This document shows positions 1 through 13,274 of a stretch of DNA of 64,000 nucleotides, one piece after another. The stretch is taken from contig NW_023998415.1 in the NCBI RefSeq assembly GCF_014805625.2, positions 21,275,083 to 21,339,082 of the forward strand, given 5' to 3'. Position numbers and translations under genes: made by a program. How positions within the stretch are numbered: position 1 is the first letter of the stretch; the number at the start of each line of letters is the position of its first letter. The DNA is from Glossina fuscipes. Lineage: Eukaryota; Arthropoda; Insecta; Diptera; Glossinidae. The notes under the pieces are model-generated. The model was not told where the DNA came from, did not search any database, and was given only the letters and a program-made list of their open reading frames with translations.

Positions 1-1659
1 TAAATGCATAAACTATATTTATGATACTTGTAAGCACATCAACCAACGTACCTTTAAACGAAAAGAAAATGAAAACAGAAAAACACAAGACCTTTGAAGA
101 TAGGCAGGCAAGCAGACAATGTATGTGGTGCATATATGTGCAACGAATTTTCAAAAACAAAACTATATTCGCGTTAAAAATTTATACTTGAGTGAAAGAC
201 TGATTCACAGCTAAATAGGACCGCATTATTTTTTGCCACAGATCATAGGGGTGGATGATCCGCTATCTGACATTTTTGTGAATCAAAAACAAAAGGAAAA
301 GCAAAAGCAAAAACGACAAATACGTTAATGCAATTATAATTTGTATAGATTCCTTATTGCCAAGTCCTAATCTCTATGACTCTCCCTCTCTCTGATTAGC
401 TTTTACTTAGTTGAATGACTTAATGAATGGAATATGAAAAAGCATTATGAGCGAGTTGTCTCTTGTTGTTTATTTTCCAGTTTGTCGGCATATTTGTTTT
501 TAAAAGGCAATCCGAGAGTGCCTTAATTTCATAAGTAGCACACGGGATAATCAATTTAATATACGTCCAAACAAGCGGGGATAAGACGACAGAATTTTGA
601 GCCGCACACAAACAGAATTACAAAAAAAGTAAAAAAAAAAAAAAAAATAATCGGCATCGTTGTGTCGGCTATAGTAGAGTTGGTGAGGACTGCGGTGGCG
701 ATGACAACTGCACACTCGCATATACAAATATAAAGACGCAATGGCAGAAATAAATTTTCGCGCAATGAATTTAAAATAGTTGCATTTTCCTTAATATACA
801 GGATAAAAATAGAAAATGCAGAAAAAAAGGAAAAAAGAACAAATAAATAAACGAAAATATCGCCTACATTTAGAAATATTTAAGCAGAAAACTACAATAA
901 CTAAACAACATGTTAAGAGAGTATAGCGCTAAATACGACGGTTCGGTTTAAAACGAATTTCAAATACAATGTGTTGGACAAAACCAATAGAGAGAGAGGG
1001 AGAGAGTGAGGAGCCATTTCTCGCATTTAATTGAATTGAACAGATTACAAACGATATCGGTACAATTTCGATATATTTTAAATTTCAATTCATTTTATTA
1101 TCTTAAGCATCGTTTTAAACGTCCAGGAAATGCAAACTCAAGCCTTCAAAGAGCATACGTTTGATTAGCAGCAAGCTTAGCAATGCCTTAGCCTAGCTTT
1201 AGTTAGTGCAAAGACAAATATTTCTAATTCATTGTAAGTATTTCCTCTAAATCAAAAAATTGACAAAGTGATGCGTAATTCATTATTGATACCCTTCCAC
1301 CTTTCTTTGAGCTCTTAACACGGCAACTTGTTTGAGCTTTTTTTTGCTGTTCGCTGGAATTATGGAGAGACCACGTTTCGGTGCATATGCTTACTTACCT
1401 TACATTAGTTTTTCGTGAATTTTTTACGCAAAAAATTCAATTCATATCGTTGACCAATCGCCCTATTCCCTTCTCTCCGAATACTGGATATATTTTGCGA
1501 AATTCGAAAAGCCATTTCCAGTATATCATTTTCACAACGGTGTGAGAGATGAAACGAATTGGGAAAAAAATTCATTTTCAAATTTTCAGATGAAAAAAAA
1601 TAAGTGTGTCTCGGTATATCATGCAGTTTGACATGAATGTCAATTAGGATGTTGCCAAC

Positions 1660-1692
<33 letters not shown>

Positions 1693-1699
1693 AAAGAAC

Positions 1700-1790
1700 T
1701 AACTGTACGACTAAAACTCATTGGTCGTGGGTTCAAATCTCAAATCAATTACGATAGAGCTTGCAGTCAAAAACGAGCATATGTTCTAAA
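1700..1790 (+). repeat. tRNA-like SINE fragment, copy 1
   Basis: A perfect RNA polymerase III B-box match (GTTCAAATC inside GGTCGTGGGTTCAAATCTCA, about 1724-1743) follows a 29-base poly-A run. The same block recurs on the minus strand near 41.3 kb and, more diverged, near 6.2 kb. No complete tRNA cloverleaf can be folded, so this is a SINE-type fragment rather than a tRNA gene. Confidence 0.4.
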
Positions 1791-4700
1791 TTATTCGGCA
1801 GCCAATAAATCCAAGCCAATAAATTGTAAATTTCTTTGCACAATGTTTAGGCAATGGCTAGATGAAAAAGCATTAACGGTAATATAGAAATATAGTCTAC
1901 ATTCTAAATGAATTAAAAATGAAAAAATTTTTAACCGTTGGTTTATTTAATATTAAAGTTGAATCGCCAAGCTTTAGTCTTTTTTTTTTTTTTTTTTAAC
2001 TTACTGACCAACTAGAGAATGACAAGCAATGTCAAGATCGATATCTCGCAAAAGCACTTGTTGAGATCATATCGTGAGCACAAAATGGCCGGGTACCATT
2101 TGCTTTGTACACGACAATCTATTTTGTTTTTTGATCCGTATCTTATGCATTTTTGCCATTTCGGATACGAAGAAGTGTAACGCGTGCAACATATACATTT
2201 CTGTGTTTGACTTTGAAAATGTAATTAAACTTGAAAGAGTCATTTTACTTTTCAAATACCATATTCATAACTTTTTTTTTGATATTTGCTAATAAATGAA
2301 ATTTGGCTGCACGGCGATGAGAAAAGAATTAGCCAATAAGGGTCGCCTAGGTTTGCTATAACGATTGCCGCTGAATAATCCGGTGCGTTATCATGGACGC
2401 CTTATCTATCGCAAAACATCGTTTCATATTCCGTCTCTCCATTATAAATCATAACGCGAAATAGCTTGTCGTCCTCTCGTGATATCTGCCCCGACTAAGA
2501 ATAGTCAGTGGTGTTTATACCGCACAAATCTTTTTCACAAAAAGCAAAGGCAAAGGTAGTGTATTCATCCCCCTTAGAAAACAGCATAAAACTCAACATT
2601 TTTCTGCAATAAAATCATTTCATATTCTTTCGAAAATAATTGAATCCCCAAATTACTGTTGGACGTGTAAGCAAGCACTACTTTTTTAATAATCAATTAA
2701 TATTCTACAGCCTTTGATGTGATCGTATTTAAAATATCGATAAAGTTGATGAAGTTGAACTCTTTGATGACATGTATTTCATTATTTTTATTGCATAAAA
2801 TAAACATTTCTATCCTGGTTCCAAGTTCTTGCATATAGTCGTCTCAAGGATTTCTCGATAAGGGAAGCAGAACGGCAAGAAATTCTATCCATCTCTGAGC
2901 CATTGAGAGCTTTTGTCAGGTACGAAATCGATTTGGATCAATAATTATGCTTTATTGTCCAATAAGTGACGTAACACGCTCAAATACTAAGCATGGATAA
3001 ATGATTGAAGTGGCTGTGACTGCTTTTATCAATAATTCGTGGGGCTAAAGAAGAGCGACGCTTCGACGAAAATTGGATTTTATTCATTAACTTAGTCCCC
3101 ATTTAGAAATGATGCAAGCAATTCAACGCTTCTCTAACATTTTATAGCCTCTTTTTTTTTTTTAGAATTATTTCGCAAGACGTTGCAAGCTTTTGCAAGT
3201 CTATGACTACTCACACGATCGTTTTAAAAGTATATTTAATGAAATTCAGAAGAGATTTTAGAGCTTCTTCCAACCAATGCATATTTTTTGTTACAGTTAA
3301 TGTTGAAATTCAAAACTGCGTCTGCCTGCTTATTCGAGCGTATATGAGACTCGAAGATGAGAGCGAGATTAAAATCCATTACCAACGAATTGATTATGAG
3401 ATCCTAACTGATAAGAATGCTAGCTGCATTCAATTTTGCGGGTCTGTTATTAAACTTTGTTTATTTATAGAATGTATATAAACACGGTTATTTACTATCT
3501 AAGAACAAGGATGTTGACGATATCTGCCACGAGATTTAACTGAGAAGAAGAGAAAGCTCTTAGTCTCTTGTTGTGTCTGCATACACATTGAAAGTATCTC
3601 TCTATCATATATATATATATATATATATATAAAAACATAAACATACATACTCACATATATACATACATATATAGATGTACGTATATATACATACGCACCC
3701 AATATATTCATATTATATTATATATAAATACGATATGTATGTCCATATATAATTTTGCATGTATCTAGATAACATATATATGCATTGGTCTGTCTTTTCA
3801 AATGCTAGTCTGATTGGCGACGACTGCGGCAGCAACACCAGAAAACATGTGATTTTAATTTATAAAAATTTCAAAACCTTAGAAAGAAAGAAAACAAAAT
3901 TAGCTAAATTTAAATTGTTGTCAATTTTAAATATTTTTAAGATCTATTTTAAATACAACAGCCGTGCATGCATAGAACACAAAAACAAAAAATCCAAGTT
4001 ACAAAGAAAACGAACGAAAAAGAAAAGAAAAGAAAAGAAAATAAAAGAAAGAAAAATAAAAACAAAATAGATAAATAAGAAAAACTTCCAATGCATAAGC
4101 GATTGTATGTATGCTTTGGTATGTGTGTGCATATATACTAAACACAAGCAAACTATCGCAAGCCGCGATAAATAAATGAAAGAATGAATAACAAAACAGA
4201 GAAACATACATTCATTCATATATTCATGCAAACACAACGTGCAAACAAGTTTTGCATCTTTATTTTGCAGCGTAAGGAAGTCCTAAATGCATGCATGAGC
4301 GTGTGCGTGTGCGTGTGCGTGCGCCTATATATATATATATATATATATCTATATATATGTATTTGCGTGTTTGATGCGTTTGTAGCTATGCTCATGTATC
4401 GAGAATGAAGATAGATATATGTGAGGAAGCTTCACGTAGCTAAGGTCGACTGTTGGTCATCCCGCGCTCATGTAAATGAAGAATATTGTTCCTGTTGGAG
4501 GGCGGGCAGGCGGGTGGGAATCAGTCGTCATTGATCCAATAACAAAACACAAAAAAATAGATATATAAAGATAGAACTTAACAGGAAGTTCGCCATGTTT
4601 CTTCAAATTTTGCGAACTTAATGACGAACTCAGTCTGCATTCGCTTTACGACTGAATGAATGACGGTGGGTGTAAGAAAACCTCATAAATCTGTGCCGTT

Positions 4701-5527
4701 AAAACGTATATGCGCGCACTCTTTCTTCCCATACTAGTGCGAATTTATATACTTATCTTTTTTTTTAAATCTTAAATTTTATTTGTTTTACATAAACGCG
4801 TATAAGTTTATATAAAGAATTACTATCATAACTAACAGATCAAGCTTTGGCTGCGTACGAACGTACGAACGCAAAGGCAACTATAAAAAACGTGTCCGCT
4901 TAAAAAGGAAAGGAAACATTGACGAGTGTGAGTTACATGTAAATATTTCATTAACCAAGAAAGTTGTGGTATTTCACAAGCGGAAACCGTCTATGTACTT
5001 GCAATAGGTATGTTTACACGCATAGCCGTTTACTTATAGTTTCAATTTGAATCTATATGAATACATACAAGTACATACGTACAAAAAAGTAGTTGCGGAT
5101 ATCCGGTCATAAACACAACATATATATATATATCTTTTCATTCTTCCCCACATATGTACGTATATATGTATATATATGTGTATGGTACGCCTTCGTCTGT
5201 TTATAGTTTTACTTAGTACTTTATAAACGATATATACGTGCGTTTGTATACCAATAAGGTGTACACGGAAAAGGTAACCCCCACGTAAAAAAAAAAAAAA
5301 ATATTATAATAATAATAAATAAATAAAATTTCAATTAAATACGTTTTTATGCCTTTTAGAAAACTATCTTAAGTTGCTTTTTACATTTTTAATTAGCTGA
5401 GTTATTCGATTTCACTTTATGGCCCTTGCTCTAACACATTATAACCGCAGCGATTATTATCTTTAGGCCCATAAAATATCAAAATCCCACTAGAAATGCG
5501 TTAACTGAATTCATAAGAGGAAATGAA

Positions 5528-5563
<36 letters not shown>

Positions 5564-6149
5564 TGATTTATTGAAAACAAGACCAAGCAGTTCATTCAAT
5601 TACATATAAACTCATTTAAGAGAGTTTATAAGTGATGTGTAATGATGCATGATTTGTCAAAGATTTTTATAATAACCCCCCTGACTGAAATTGGCATCAG
5701 GATAATTTCGTAAACGTTCGTTAACATGAGTTGCAAATGCATTGTTAGAAGTATTGATTATCGTATTTAATTATCGAAGTCATTATAACGATTTGAAAGC
5801 TCTCTCAACTAACATTATAATGCTGTTGTTGATGAACACCTAAAATTCATTTAATCGTTGAAGATCGCTTTGACATTCTACACAAACCTTGAAGGCAAAC
5901 AAATATCGTTACATTCTATTTTCTGCGATAATTCTAATGTATTTTTTAATTCCTTACTGAGTCCGCAATATATATGCGTTAAGTCGAATTAACCAACACC
6001 TATTTAGATTAAAGACCTGTTAACCCCTATGACATTATAGAGAAGAACATCAATCGGAAGCAATGGCAAAGTTCAAGGTAAACAATTAACAATAAGTGGG
6101 AACAAGCGATCACATAAACCTAAGTAACTATATACTCGGGTATAGATGC

Positions 6150-6250
6150 TAAGAAGAGTCACGATGCTGCCGCACTGAGATTTAAACCCACGCACATCAA
6201 TCTGATAGTCGTGAGTCTGATACTCTCGGCAATGCGATGGCGCTGAAAGA
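6150..6250 (-). repeat. tRNA-like SINE fragment, copy 2
   Basis: On the minus strand there is GCGTGGGTTTAAATCTCAG, a B-box with one change (GTTTAAATC), preceded by a tRNA-like stretch reading TTGCCGAGAGTATCAGACTC. The downstream CTCAGTGCGGCAGC resembles the CTCAAGTGCTG that follows the B-box in the 41.3 kb copy. The copy is degraded and its boundaries are approximate. Confidence 0.35.
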
Positions 6251-8347
6251 ACTGACCGCTGTCAGTTTGTTTAGATATTTTACGGCCGATCAGATACATT
6301 AAAGTTCTTGCCTATTGGAAATGATTTATAAAATATCGCAAGTGAATGTTTATTCCCCCGGACATTTTTCTCGCTCTGGCCTTCCACTCACATATAGCGC
6401 CATCTTGGCATTTGCTTATTACACAAATCGAACAATATCGAACTTGAATGCTAATCTACTCAGTTACGTTAGCGTTTTGACTTGCTTTTTTCTATATTCG
6501 GAAACTTAGTCGCTTAATGCTGAATAGCCATAGGAGTGTTTAATGGGATCACCTTCGCATAAATTTTACTCTCTGCTGAATATATAATAAGAAAATTCCC
6601 ATCGCTTGTAAATGTTCATTTTACTTATAAAGAAGATTTTCGCAGAGAACCGCTTCATCGAAAATCGTGTTCATTAATTTGTTTATACGATCAACTTCGT
6701 TGCGGTACTTTGACGTGACAACCCGACAATATTATTATAATTTAGATTGTGATTTATTTAATAATCGAACAACGTAAAATTTATAAATGCCTCGACATTC
6801 GAAACCGAGAAACGAAAGCAACAAATCATCGAACAAGTAACGCTATCTGGGAAAATCCTATAGGTCAATTCGGCCCAGTACGATTGCCGCATTTACAATA
6901 ATAGATGAACCCTGTTCTCGTACCGCTAGCCCGCTGATGGAAAAAGTCGCCGAATGTTGCTATAGGCCCTTGTAAGCCTTTGTCAGCTCATTGCTTTGTG
7001 CGGTTAAACGTACGCTTAAGTGAACATTATACAAAATTGTTCTTAAGAAGAATTTTCTCAATTAATAGCTTCCTTCATGAACTGCTTGAAATTTTTTTTA
7101 ACAAAATTCTATACATCTGAACGTTGTTGTTAATATTAGTTAAATCAGTGAATATACGTGTATATATATTAACTTACTTATAATTATATAAACGTAGTTG
7201 TATACACTGATGTATGTGCTTAATCATTCAAAAACCTATACGTCCAATATATTGATGGTCAGAACGACGTGAAAAGAGACAGAAAGAGAAAGATGTAGGA
7301 AGTGTCTGAAGCCTGATAGAAATGTGCCCGTTCGGTTAGTGTTACGCCTTCACTGATCAGGCACTCATTATAATTACAACCACAGTAGCAATCGTAATTA
7401 AAGTATGACCACGGAATGCCCAGGGAATTCGATCTCCTATGACCATTGGACAGTCGTGCTTTTTCACTACTTGGCAATGCGTTAGCCTACTTGTTGCGAA
7501 ACATTGGCAAAATTTATATCTAAGACAGATGGGTTGGTCAGAAATCAAAAATAACATTCCGGGCTAAGGGGGAGTTTATGTATGCATTTCCACGCTTGCC
7601 GTTACAGATATTAAATTACCGTTGCCGATAGAGTTTTTGTGATTTAACAAGCGATCTCTGTCTAGCTATTATCTAAGATGCAGGAAAATTAGATGAAAAT
7701 AGGAAAATGCGGGTGGCCAGCACCAAAAAGCCTGGTATGGTTTCAATGTACATTCTGTTATGGCAGAGAATGTACCATCACACGTGCGGTAGTGTAATCA
7801 TAATCTGAAAAAATGTCACCCACTAAATGTCTTTAGAGCATTTTTTAAAATCTTTTAATTTTTAAACTGTGCACACGCAGTCATTGCACTCATATGGTAG
7901 GGAAGGGAAGTGGATATATGTGCTTATGATTAAATATGCTGAGGAATACGATGAGACGACCAATCGATCATAATCGAAAAGTCTTTGAAAACAAATACCT
8001 ATAGTACACCAGTGCATGTAAAAAACTGAAGAGAAAGATTAACATAAGACGGGAAAACAACAAGTAAAAACACAACCACAATACACCCACAAGTTGTGAC
8101 ATCATATCCGGCACTCAGAAACCAACAAGAAAAAAAAAAGAGAAAAAAGAAAAAGCGCATATTATACAAATTGTCGATCCATTCAAAAGCGACGTACGCG
8201 CCATTCATTGTATATATTCGTTTATCTATTTGTGAATATATAGTTTATGAGAGCAACACACAACAACAACTACTCAATACATATTCGCTCATTTGTGCCC
8301 GAAATTAGATTAAAATTTTTTAAATAAAATATTTCACATATATATTA

Positions 8348-8392
<45 letters not shown>

Positions 8393-9589
8393 CTTAAATT
8401 TATCTATGCCTGCAGCGAATAGTGACAAAATAATTGCATTTGTGTTTATAATCGGTCCAGCTCATTCATCCGACAAGTTATCGAAGTCAAGTCAGTATCG
8501 AATCAAATTTTGATAGCGAATCAAAAACCACTCCTTGCTTCGATCCCTTGTTTCAGACATTAGCTGGCAAATAACCCTTTTCTACCTCTTACTCTGCCCC
8601 TTCGAATACCGTAGTGATGAAAATTATTTAAATAATTCGACAAAAACCATTTCATCAAAGACATGAAGATCAACATACTTCTTCGATAGTTACAACTTAA
8701 ACGTGAACAGTGCTAAGTAAAGGATCGTTGGCATATAAAGAAAGTCGTACAAAAAGTCAGAGAAAATTTTTACCTCATACATGAAATTCAAACATTCTAT
8801 TACACTCAATGCAGATGATGCGTAGTTTGCCAAAAGCGCTTAAATTCGCCACCGCTGCTAAAGTGATCAAAAGAAGTGCTCTGAAGATGGCATCGCTACG
8901 CTTTAATTGTTTTCAATCTCGCAACTGGTCTTTCTATCGATGCATCGATTTAACGGAACCGAAAAATATTATATGCTTTCGAATAAGGTTTTCTTATTTT
9001 TTTTTCTTTTTTTTTTTTAAGAAAAGATCACGATCGCATTTTGCCGAGCAAGCCATTAGAAAAGTATAACAAAATCTTTTCAGTCCTGAACACGTGCAAT
9101 TAATGAAACTTTCGCCTTATCGTCGTGACTCAATCTTTATAAACTTTTCTCATCTTGTTCTCGTGAGAACAGCGCTCGATTCCCAAAGAGTCAGTTCATA
9201 TTCCGGGGAAATCTGAATTATTACAAAAAGAAATCCTAGGAATGATGGTCTCAGCGTATCGAAAAATTTGTAGGAGCGATTATTTTGAAAAACCCTGAAA
9301 AGTTTCGACTGTTCTTTATATTTTTTTTGAAGCTTTTCCCTTTGGCAAACATAGATTTAAAGCTCGTGCGGAATATCCGGATATTTGTCAACCTTTTTTT
9401 TCAAACGGTTCCTGCGAATTTATTTTGCTGCAAGTTCCAAACTGCAATCCCATTTTCATGCTTTCAAACTCGAAAACGCGGAATATCAAAAAATTGGCAA
9501 CATTGGAATCCTTCTCGCGACATATCTTCAATATAACGAACTTTACGGCAAACTATATTGCCGACACAAATTTCAATGCAAAAGTACTA

Positions 9590-10350
9590 AGAAACTTATA
9601 TTCGATGGCGACCGAATCTTTTATACGCATCTGTTGCAGTTTATGAGTAACAAGCAATAGAGAGAGAAAGCAAAACTGTCTACAGTTTTTGTTAAAAGAG
9701 TGTGTGGATATTGTAGGCGTGTTCTTTGAAAAGTTTGATTCACTTCAACTTCTTTTGTAAGCATGTACGCGATATCTTCATTTTTGCGAATGGGAGAATG
9801 CATACCACAGATACTGCACAGTCGCGCAGACGGATAGGCTTAGGTGCGTTCCGAATTTGAAGTTGGCCAAGAACTTATATATAGTTTATGGGGTTTTAAA
9901 GCCTGCTTCCGCACACTATTAAGATATCGGGGAAAAAAATGAAATTATGATATACTAAGATATATTGGATAGGCGCGGTCAACGTTTACCATTGCGCATA
10001 GAATAAACAAATTTATTCTTTTTGAAAAACAGAGCTGTTCCCAGTTTATATGGTACTGTAGAAGTGCCCGTCGACGGATTTGCCTCATTTTCAATATCAA
10101 CTAAGAACTTCCATTGTTTCTGCCAAATTTGCAGTGGTAGCTTGAATTTTGCAGCCAGGAGAACGTTTGTAATGGATGAACAGACGGACAGGAGGATATG
10201 CTTAAATGTATTTAGAATTTTATACCGATCACGAATATGTATACTTGGGGGTGACTCTGAAGCTTCCTTCTGGCCGATGCAGGCGTTTTGACAAAATGAA
10301 TACCCCTCATCCCGCGTTGATGGGTATAAAAGTAAAAACATTATAGTCGA
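9590..10350 (-). repeat. Dispersed repeat family F1, copy A
   Basis: Read on the minus strand, this copy opens with an imperfect hairpin (ATACCCATC..GATGAGGGGTAT, near 10,299-10,326). It continues with TATTCATTTTGTCAAAACG, AAATTCTAAAT and CCTGTCCGTCTGTTCATC, then ends near TTACTCATAAACTGCAACAG. The same blocks in the same order occur on the plus strand at 39.6-40.45 kb. The open frames here (for example 9979-10341 and 10022-10291) are carried by the repeat and are not genes. The family looks like a non-autonomous element common in fly genomes; I cannot name it securely. Confidence 0.6.
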
Positions 10351-11079
10351 GCGGAGCCCGACATTACTTTGCCAAGTTTACCAGTTTGCATTTGTTTTCA
10401 CGATAACACGTGAATGTAGGCGTTTTTTTTCATGTAAAGGCCTTTTGATGACGACGTCTTCAAAATACGGCCTTATATAGAGTATGGTCGCAAAGGGGGT
10501 CCATTCCAATCCATTTTCGATAGAGTTTAGCTAGTGGGTAGATGGGCCCCACCCTAAATTCGTACAAGCTTTATTAAATGTACATCATACACCGTGTAGA
10601 CTACAAAAGATAATTTTCTTGTATCTCAATCCAAAGTATCTGTCCCTCTTTAAGCATATATATCTAGATATCTGATGCGCCAGATAGAAAGCACATTAAA
10701 CATGTTGAAAATGCATGCTAGACGGTTGGACGTATCGTACGTGTTATTATGCGCAATATTTCGTAGCGTTGACTCTAGAAGGGATTCGCAGATCAATTTC
10801 AGCGTCGGCGTCTGTTCGCTTAAGCGAAAAGCATTCAACGAATGAGTGAGTTTCAAACTCTACCGCCTTTTAAATGTTAATTTCGGGCGAAGAGAATTAT
10901 TTATAGGAGTACGAGGTCTAGTTAAATCATAATTCGCTGTAGAAATGGTGTACTCCGATCACGTACGAGTATTTGCATTTGTGCGTAAGCTGTGTAGAGT
11001 TGAAATACTTTGTAGAACTTGTACTTGTTTTTCATGATAATAATTTTGAATTTAATCAAGCTTATTTGTTTTTTTGTTT

Positions 11080-11288
11080 ATTCCCTTTTGTTTCAGGAAG
11101 CGATTGTTCCCATTTTAAGATTGGCCATAAAAAGAACAAATACGTGAAGAAAATATTTCTACTATTGATTATATTTCTGAGGTTTACGGTTGTGTTGTGT
11201 TAAAAGGAGGATGACGGAAACTAATAGTCCCTGGCAAAACGTACAAGGGGATTGAAGTTTCCGTATTAAAAAATTTGCTCAATACTAC
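11080..11288 (+). promoter_or_regulatory. sty: 3' splice site and 5' UTR of the sprouty coding exon
   Basis: A pyrimidine tract followed by CAG (TTCCCTTTTGTTTCAG ending at 11,097) forms a strong splice acceptor. The exon then runs through about 190 nt of UTR to the ATG at 11,289. This matches the usual insect arrangement in which sprouty has a non-coding first exon and an essentially uninterrupted coding exon. The donor partner upstream was not identified. Confidence 0.65.
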
Positions 11289-13274
11289 ATGGATCGCAGA
11301 AATGGCGGCGATCCTTTGGCGCCTCCTCGGCCCCCTAAATTACTACCTCGAGTTCATCGTCCTAGGGCTCCAGAGCCAGCGATGTTGAGTGAATCAACAG
11401 CAACAATAACATCAACCACATACACAAGAACAACAGCAGCAGATTCTGCTACATTAGACACACCTCAATGTACAAATCAAACACAATTAAGTAGGAATAA
11501 TAATAACAATTTGAGTCAAGAGCAACAACGGCATCATAATAGTATTAATAGTACATCATCGACTGAATTAGCACTACCACCAGCAACAGTAGCAAGTAGA
11601 GCAACGGCAACGGCTACTATAGCAACGTCATCATTACCACTTGATAATAGCATTAAATATAATAATAATAATAATAATAATAATACGAACAGTAGACATA
11701 GTTACAATAGCAACACATATAATATTAGTAACGTTGAGCCAACGCCGTCGCTAATACTGCAGCATCAACTGGATGATTATCAAATTCATCATTTAACGTT
11801 CCTGCCTCAACGACCGCCTAGCTTGAGTAGGAATAATAGTCACGTCAGTTCGTCGTCATCGACATCGTTAAATACAGTTAGTAACTCCTTTACGCGCAGA
11901 AGACCACCACCGTTATTGGTTCCCGAGACGACGACGGTCCCATTGCTTACTATTACTGGCAATAGTAGCAGCAATAGTAACTTTCTTAGTCATTTCCATA
12001 GTGTCGAACCAGTATCTACTTCACCAGTCACGCTGGCGCAACCTCGACCTGAGTCTGAACGACTCGCTAATGAGTATGTGGACACGCCTCTGCGCACAGC
12101 GCAACAGTTGCAAACAACGTCACGCACCCAACATCCGGCTGGCGAGCATAACAATGGTCAAACGACGACACATCATTTGCTACTGTTACCGCAACGCGAA
12201 TTGCGACAGCAACAGCAACAGCAGCAACAACAACAACAACAACAGCACCAACATTCGAACCGTCTGGCGGAAACTGCAGGTTCAGTCAACGTTTCGACGG
12301 GAATCGATGGAACGGATGGATTCCTACATTCGCACCAGCAATATAATATACATAAAGCACCAGTGCATTCGTCGCCGAGCGCGATAATGAGGCCGGGTAA
12401 AATATCACCAACAAATCTTACAACACCCGCCATCCCATCAATTACTCAGCCAATCACAAAACAACCCGCCTCGTCAACCAATTACAATAACACGTGCAAA
12501 TTTGCAAAAGAACTTCCAGCATTAGATGATTTACTCGACTTACATAATATCGCAACGGGCATCTCAACACCACAAGGCATTGTATCGGCTGTCAGTGGGG
12601 CGAGTCCACTAGGTGCACCTATTATCATTGCTGGCAATGGCAGTGAAGGTCCATCTTCACTTAATCCCATTACGTGTCCGCAATGCGATCGTTGTCGTTG
12701 TGAGCAATGCCAAAGTCCTCGTCCGCTACCGCAGACTTGGGTATGCAATAAAACCTGTCTCTGCAGTGCAGAATCTATCATTGACTACGCATCATGTCTA
12801 TGCTGTGCAAAAGCACTTTTCTATCATTGTGCTCGAGACAACGACATGGATTGTGACGATGGCTCTAGCACACCCTGTGTGGACAATCCGTGCTCTTGTG
12901 GTCCTTACAAGAGATCGCAAAGGTGGGGCTGGCTGGGCGCATTATCGCTTGTATTACCATGTCTGTGGTGTTACTGGCCAATGCGTGGCTGTGCAACTAT
13001 TGGCGAGAAGTGCTATGGTCGATTTGCAAGACGAGGATGTCGATGTCAACAAATCGGTTCAACATCAAGTATGCTACCCATCACGTCGCCGCTTTCGGTT
13101 AATGGTAACAATGTTTTGATATTAAGCAATGCGGCCAACATGCAAGCAAACAACAATGCCACCTCAAAATCTGTGGATCATCACAGTGATTGTAATGCCA
13201 ATGCAAGTCGGATTCTACGTAAAGGTGATCTAACACCGGAAAAGCGTTTACTCGACTCAAATGCCGAGTATTAA
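11289..13274 (+). CDS. sty: Sprouty, antagonist of receptor tyrosine kinase/Ras-MAPK signalling
   Basis: The 661-residue protein begins MDRRNGGDPLAPPRPPKL, essentially the Drosophila Sprouty N-terminus, which decides the start. The conserved Cbl/SH2-binding tyrosine motif NEYVDTP lies near residue 263. The cysteine-rich Sprouty domain spans about residues 463-586, from CPQCDRCRCEQC to GCRC, with a WGWLGALSLVLPCLWCYWP core that directs membrane association. Known role: an intracellular membrane-associated inhibitor of FGF and EGF receptor signalling in tracheal branching and eye development. Odd features are an (AAT)n-encoded poly-Asn run near residues 124-132 and a CAG/CAA poly-Gln run near residues 304-317. 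These help make it longer than the roughly 590 residues of the Drosophila protein. The coding region is uninterrupted, and the base composition is richer in GC than its surroundings. Assignment is certain. Confidence 0.97.
   Translation: MDRRNGGDPLAPPRPPKLLPRVHRPRAPEPAMLSESTATITSTTYTRTTAADSATLDTPQCTNQTQLSRNNNNNLSQEQQRHHNSINSTSSTELALPPATVASRATATATIATSSLPLDNSIKYNNNNNNNNTNSRHSYNSNTYNISNVEPTPSLILQHQLDDYQIHHLTFLPQRPPSLSRNNSHVSSSSSTSLNTVSNSFTRRRPPPLLVPETTTVPLLTITGNSSSNSNFLSHFHSVEPVSTSPVTLAQPRPESERLANEYVDTPLRTAQQLQTTSRTQHPAGEHNNGQTTTHHLLLLPQRELRQQQQQQQQQQQQQHQHSNRLAETAGSVNVSTGIDGTDGFLHSHQQYNIHKAPVHSSPSAIMRPGKISPTNLTTPAIPSITQPITKQPASSTNYNNTCKFAKELPALDDLLDLHNIATGISTPQGIVSAVSGASPLGAPIIIAGNGSEGPSSLNPITCPQCDRCRCEQCQSPRPLPQTWVCNKTCLCSAESIIDYASCLCCAKALFYHCARDNDMDCDDGSSTPCVDNPCSCGPYKRSQRWGWLGALSLVLPCLWCYWPMRGCATIGEKCYGRFARRGCRCQQIGSTSSMLPITSPLSVNGNNVLILSNAANMQANNNATSKSVDHHSDCNANASRILRKGDLTPEKRLLDSNAEY

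Larger units (their letters stand above)
1..11097. other. Long gene-free spacer upstream of sprouty
   Basis: AT-rich DNA with many short homopolymers, including poly-A runs at 1662-1690, 5529-5561 and 8354-8390, and (TA)n tracts near 3608-3634, 4326-4350 and 5120-5175. I see no family-recognisable coding exon on either strand. Short open frames at 3203-3481, 8809-9069 and 9285-9660 have no start context, domain or splice support. Two tRNA-like SINE fragments (near 1.7 and 6.2 kb) and a dispersed-repeat copy (about 9.6-10.35 kb) lie here and are listed separately. Because sprouty's coding exon begins after a 3' splice site, part of this stretch is probably the intron and promoter region of sprouty; the upstream non-coding exon could not be located. 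Confidence 0.6.

Noticed and set aside
7259..7557. Minus-strand frames with fairly high GC (SSEKARLSNGHRRSNSLG)
   Set aside because: Coding-like composition but two competing frames, no clear splice sites and no recognisable family.
7748..7775. 9-bp inverted repeat GTACATTCT..AGAATGTAC
   Set aside because: Short stem with a 10-nt loop in AT-rich DNA, not associated with any other feature; likely chance.
8809..9069. Plus-strand ORF with a basic, leader-like N-terminus
   Set aside because: Ends in a poly-Phe run encoded by a poly-T tract; no homologue recognised and no promoter or splice support.
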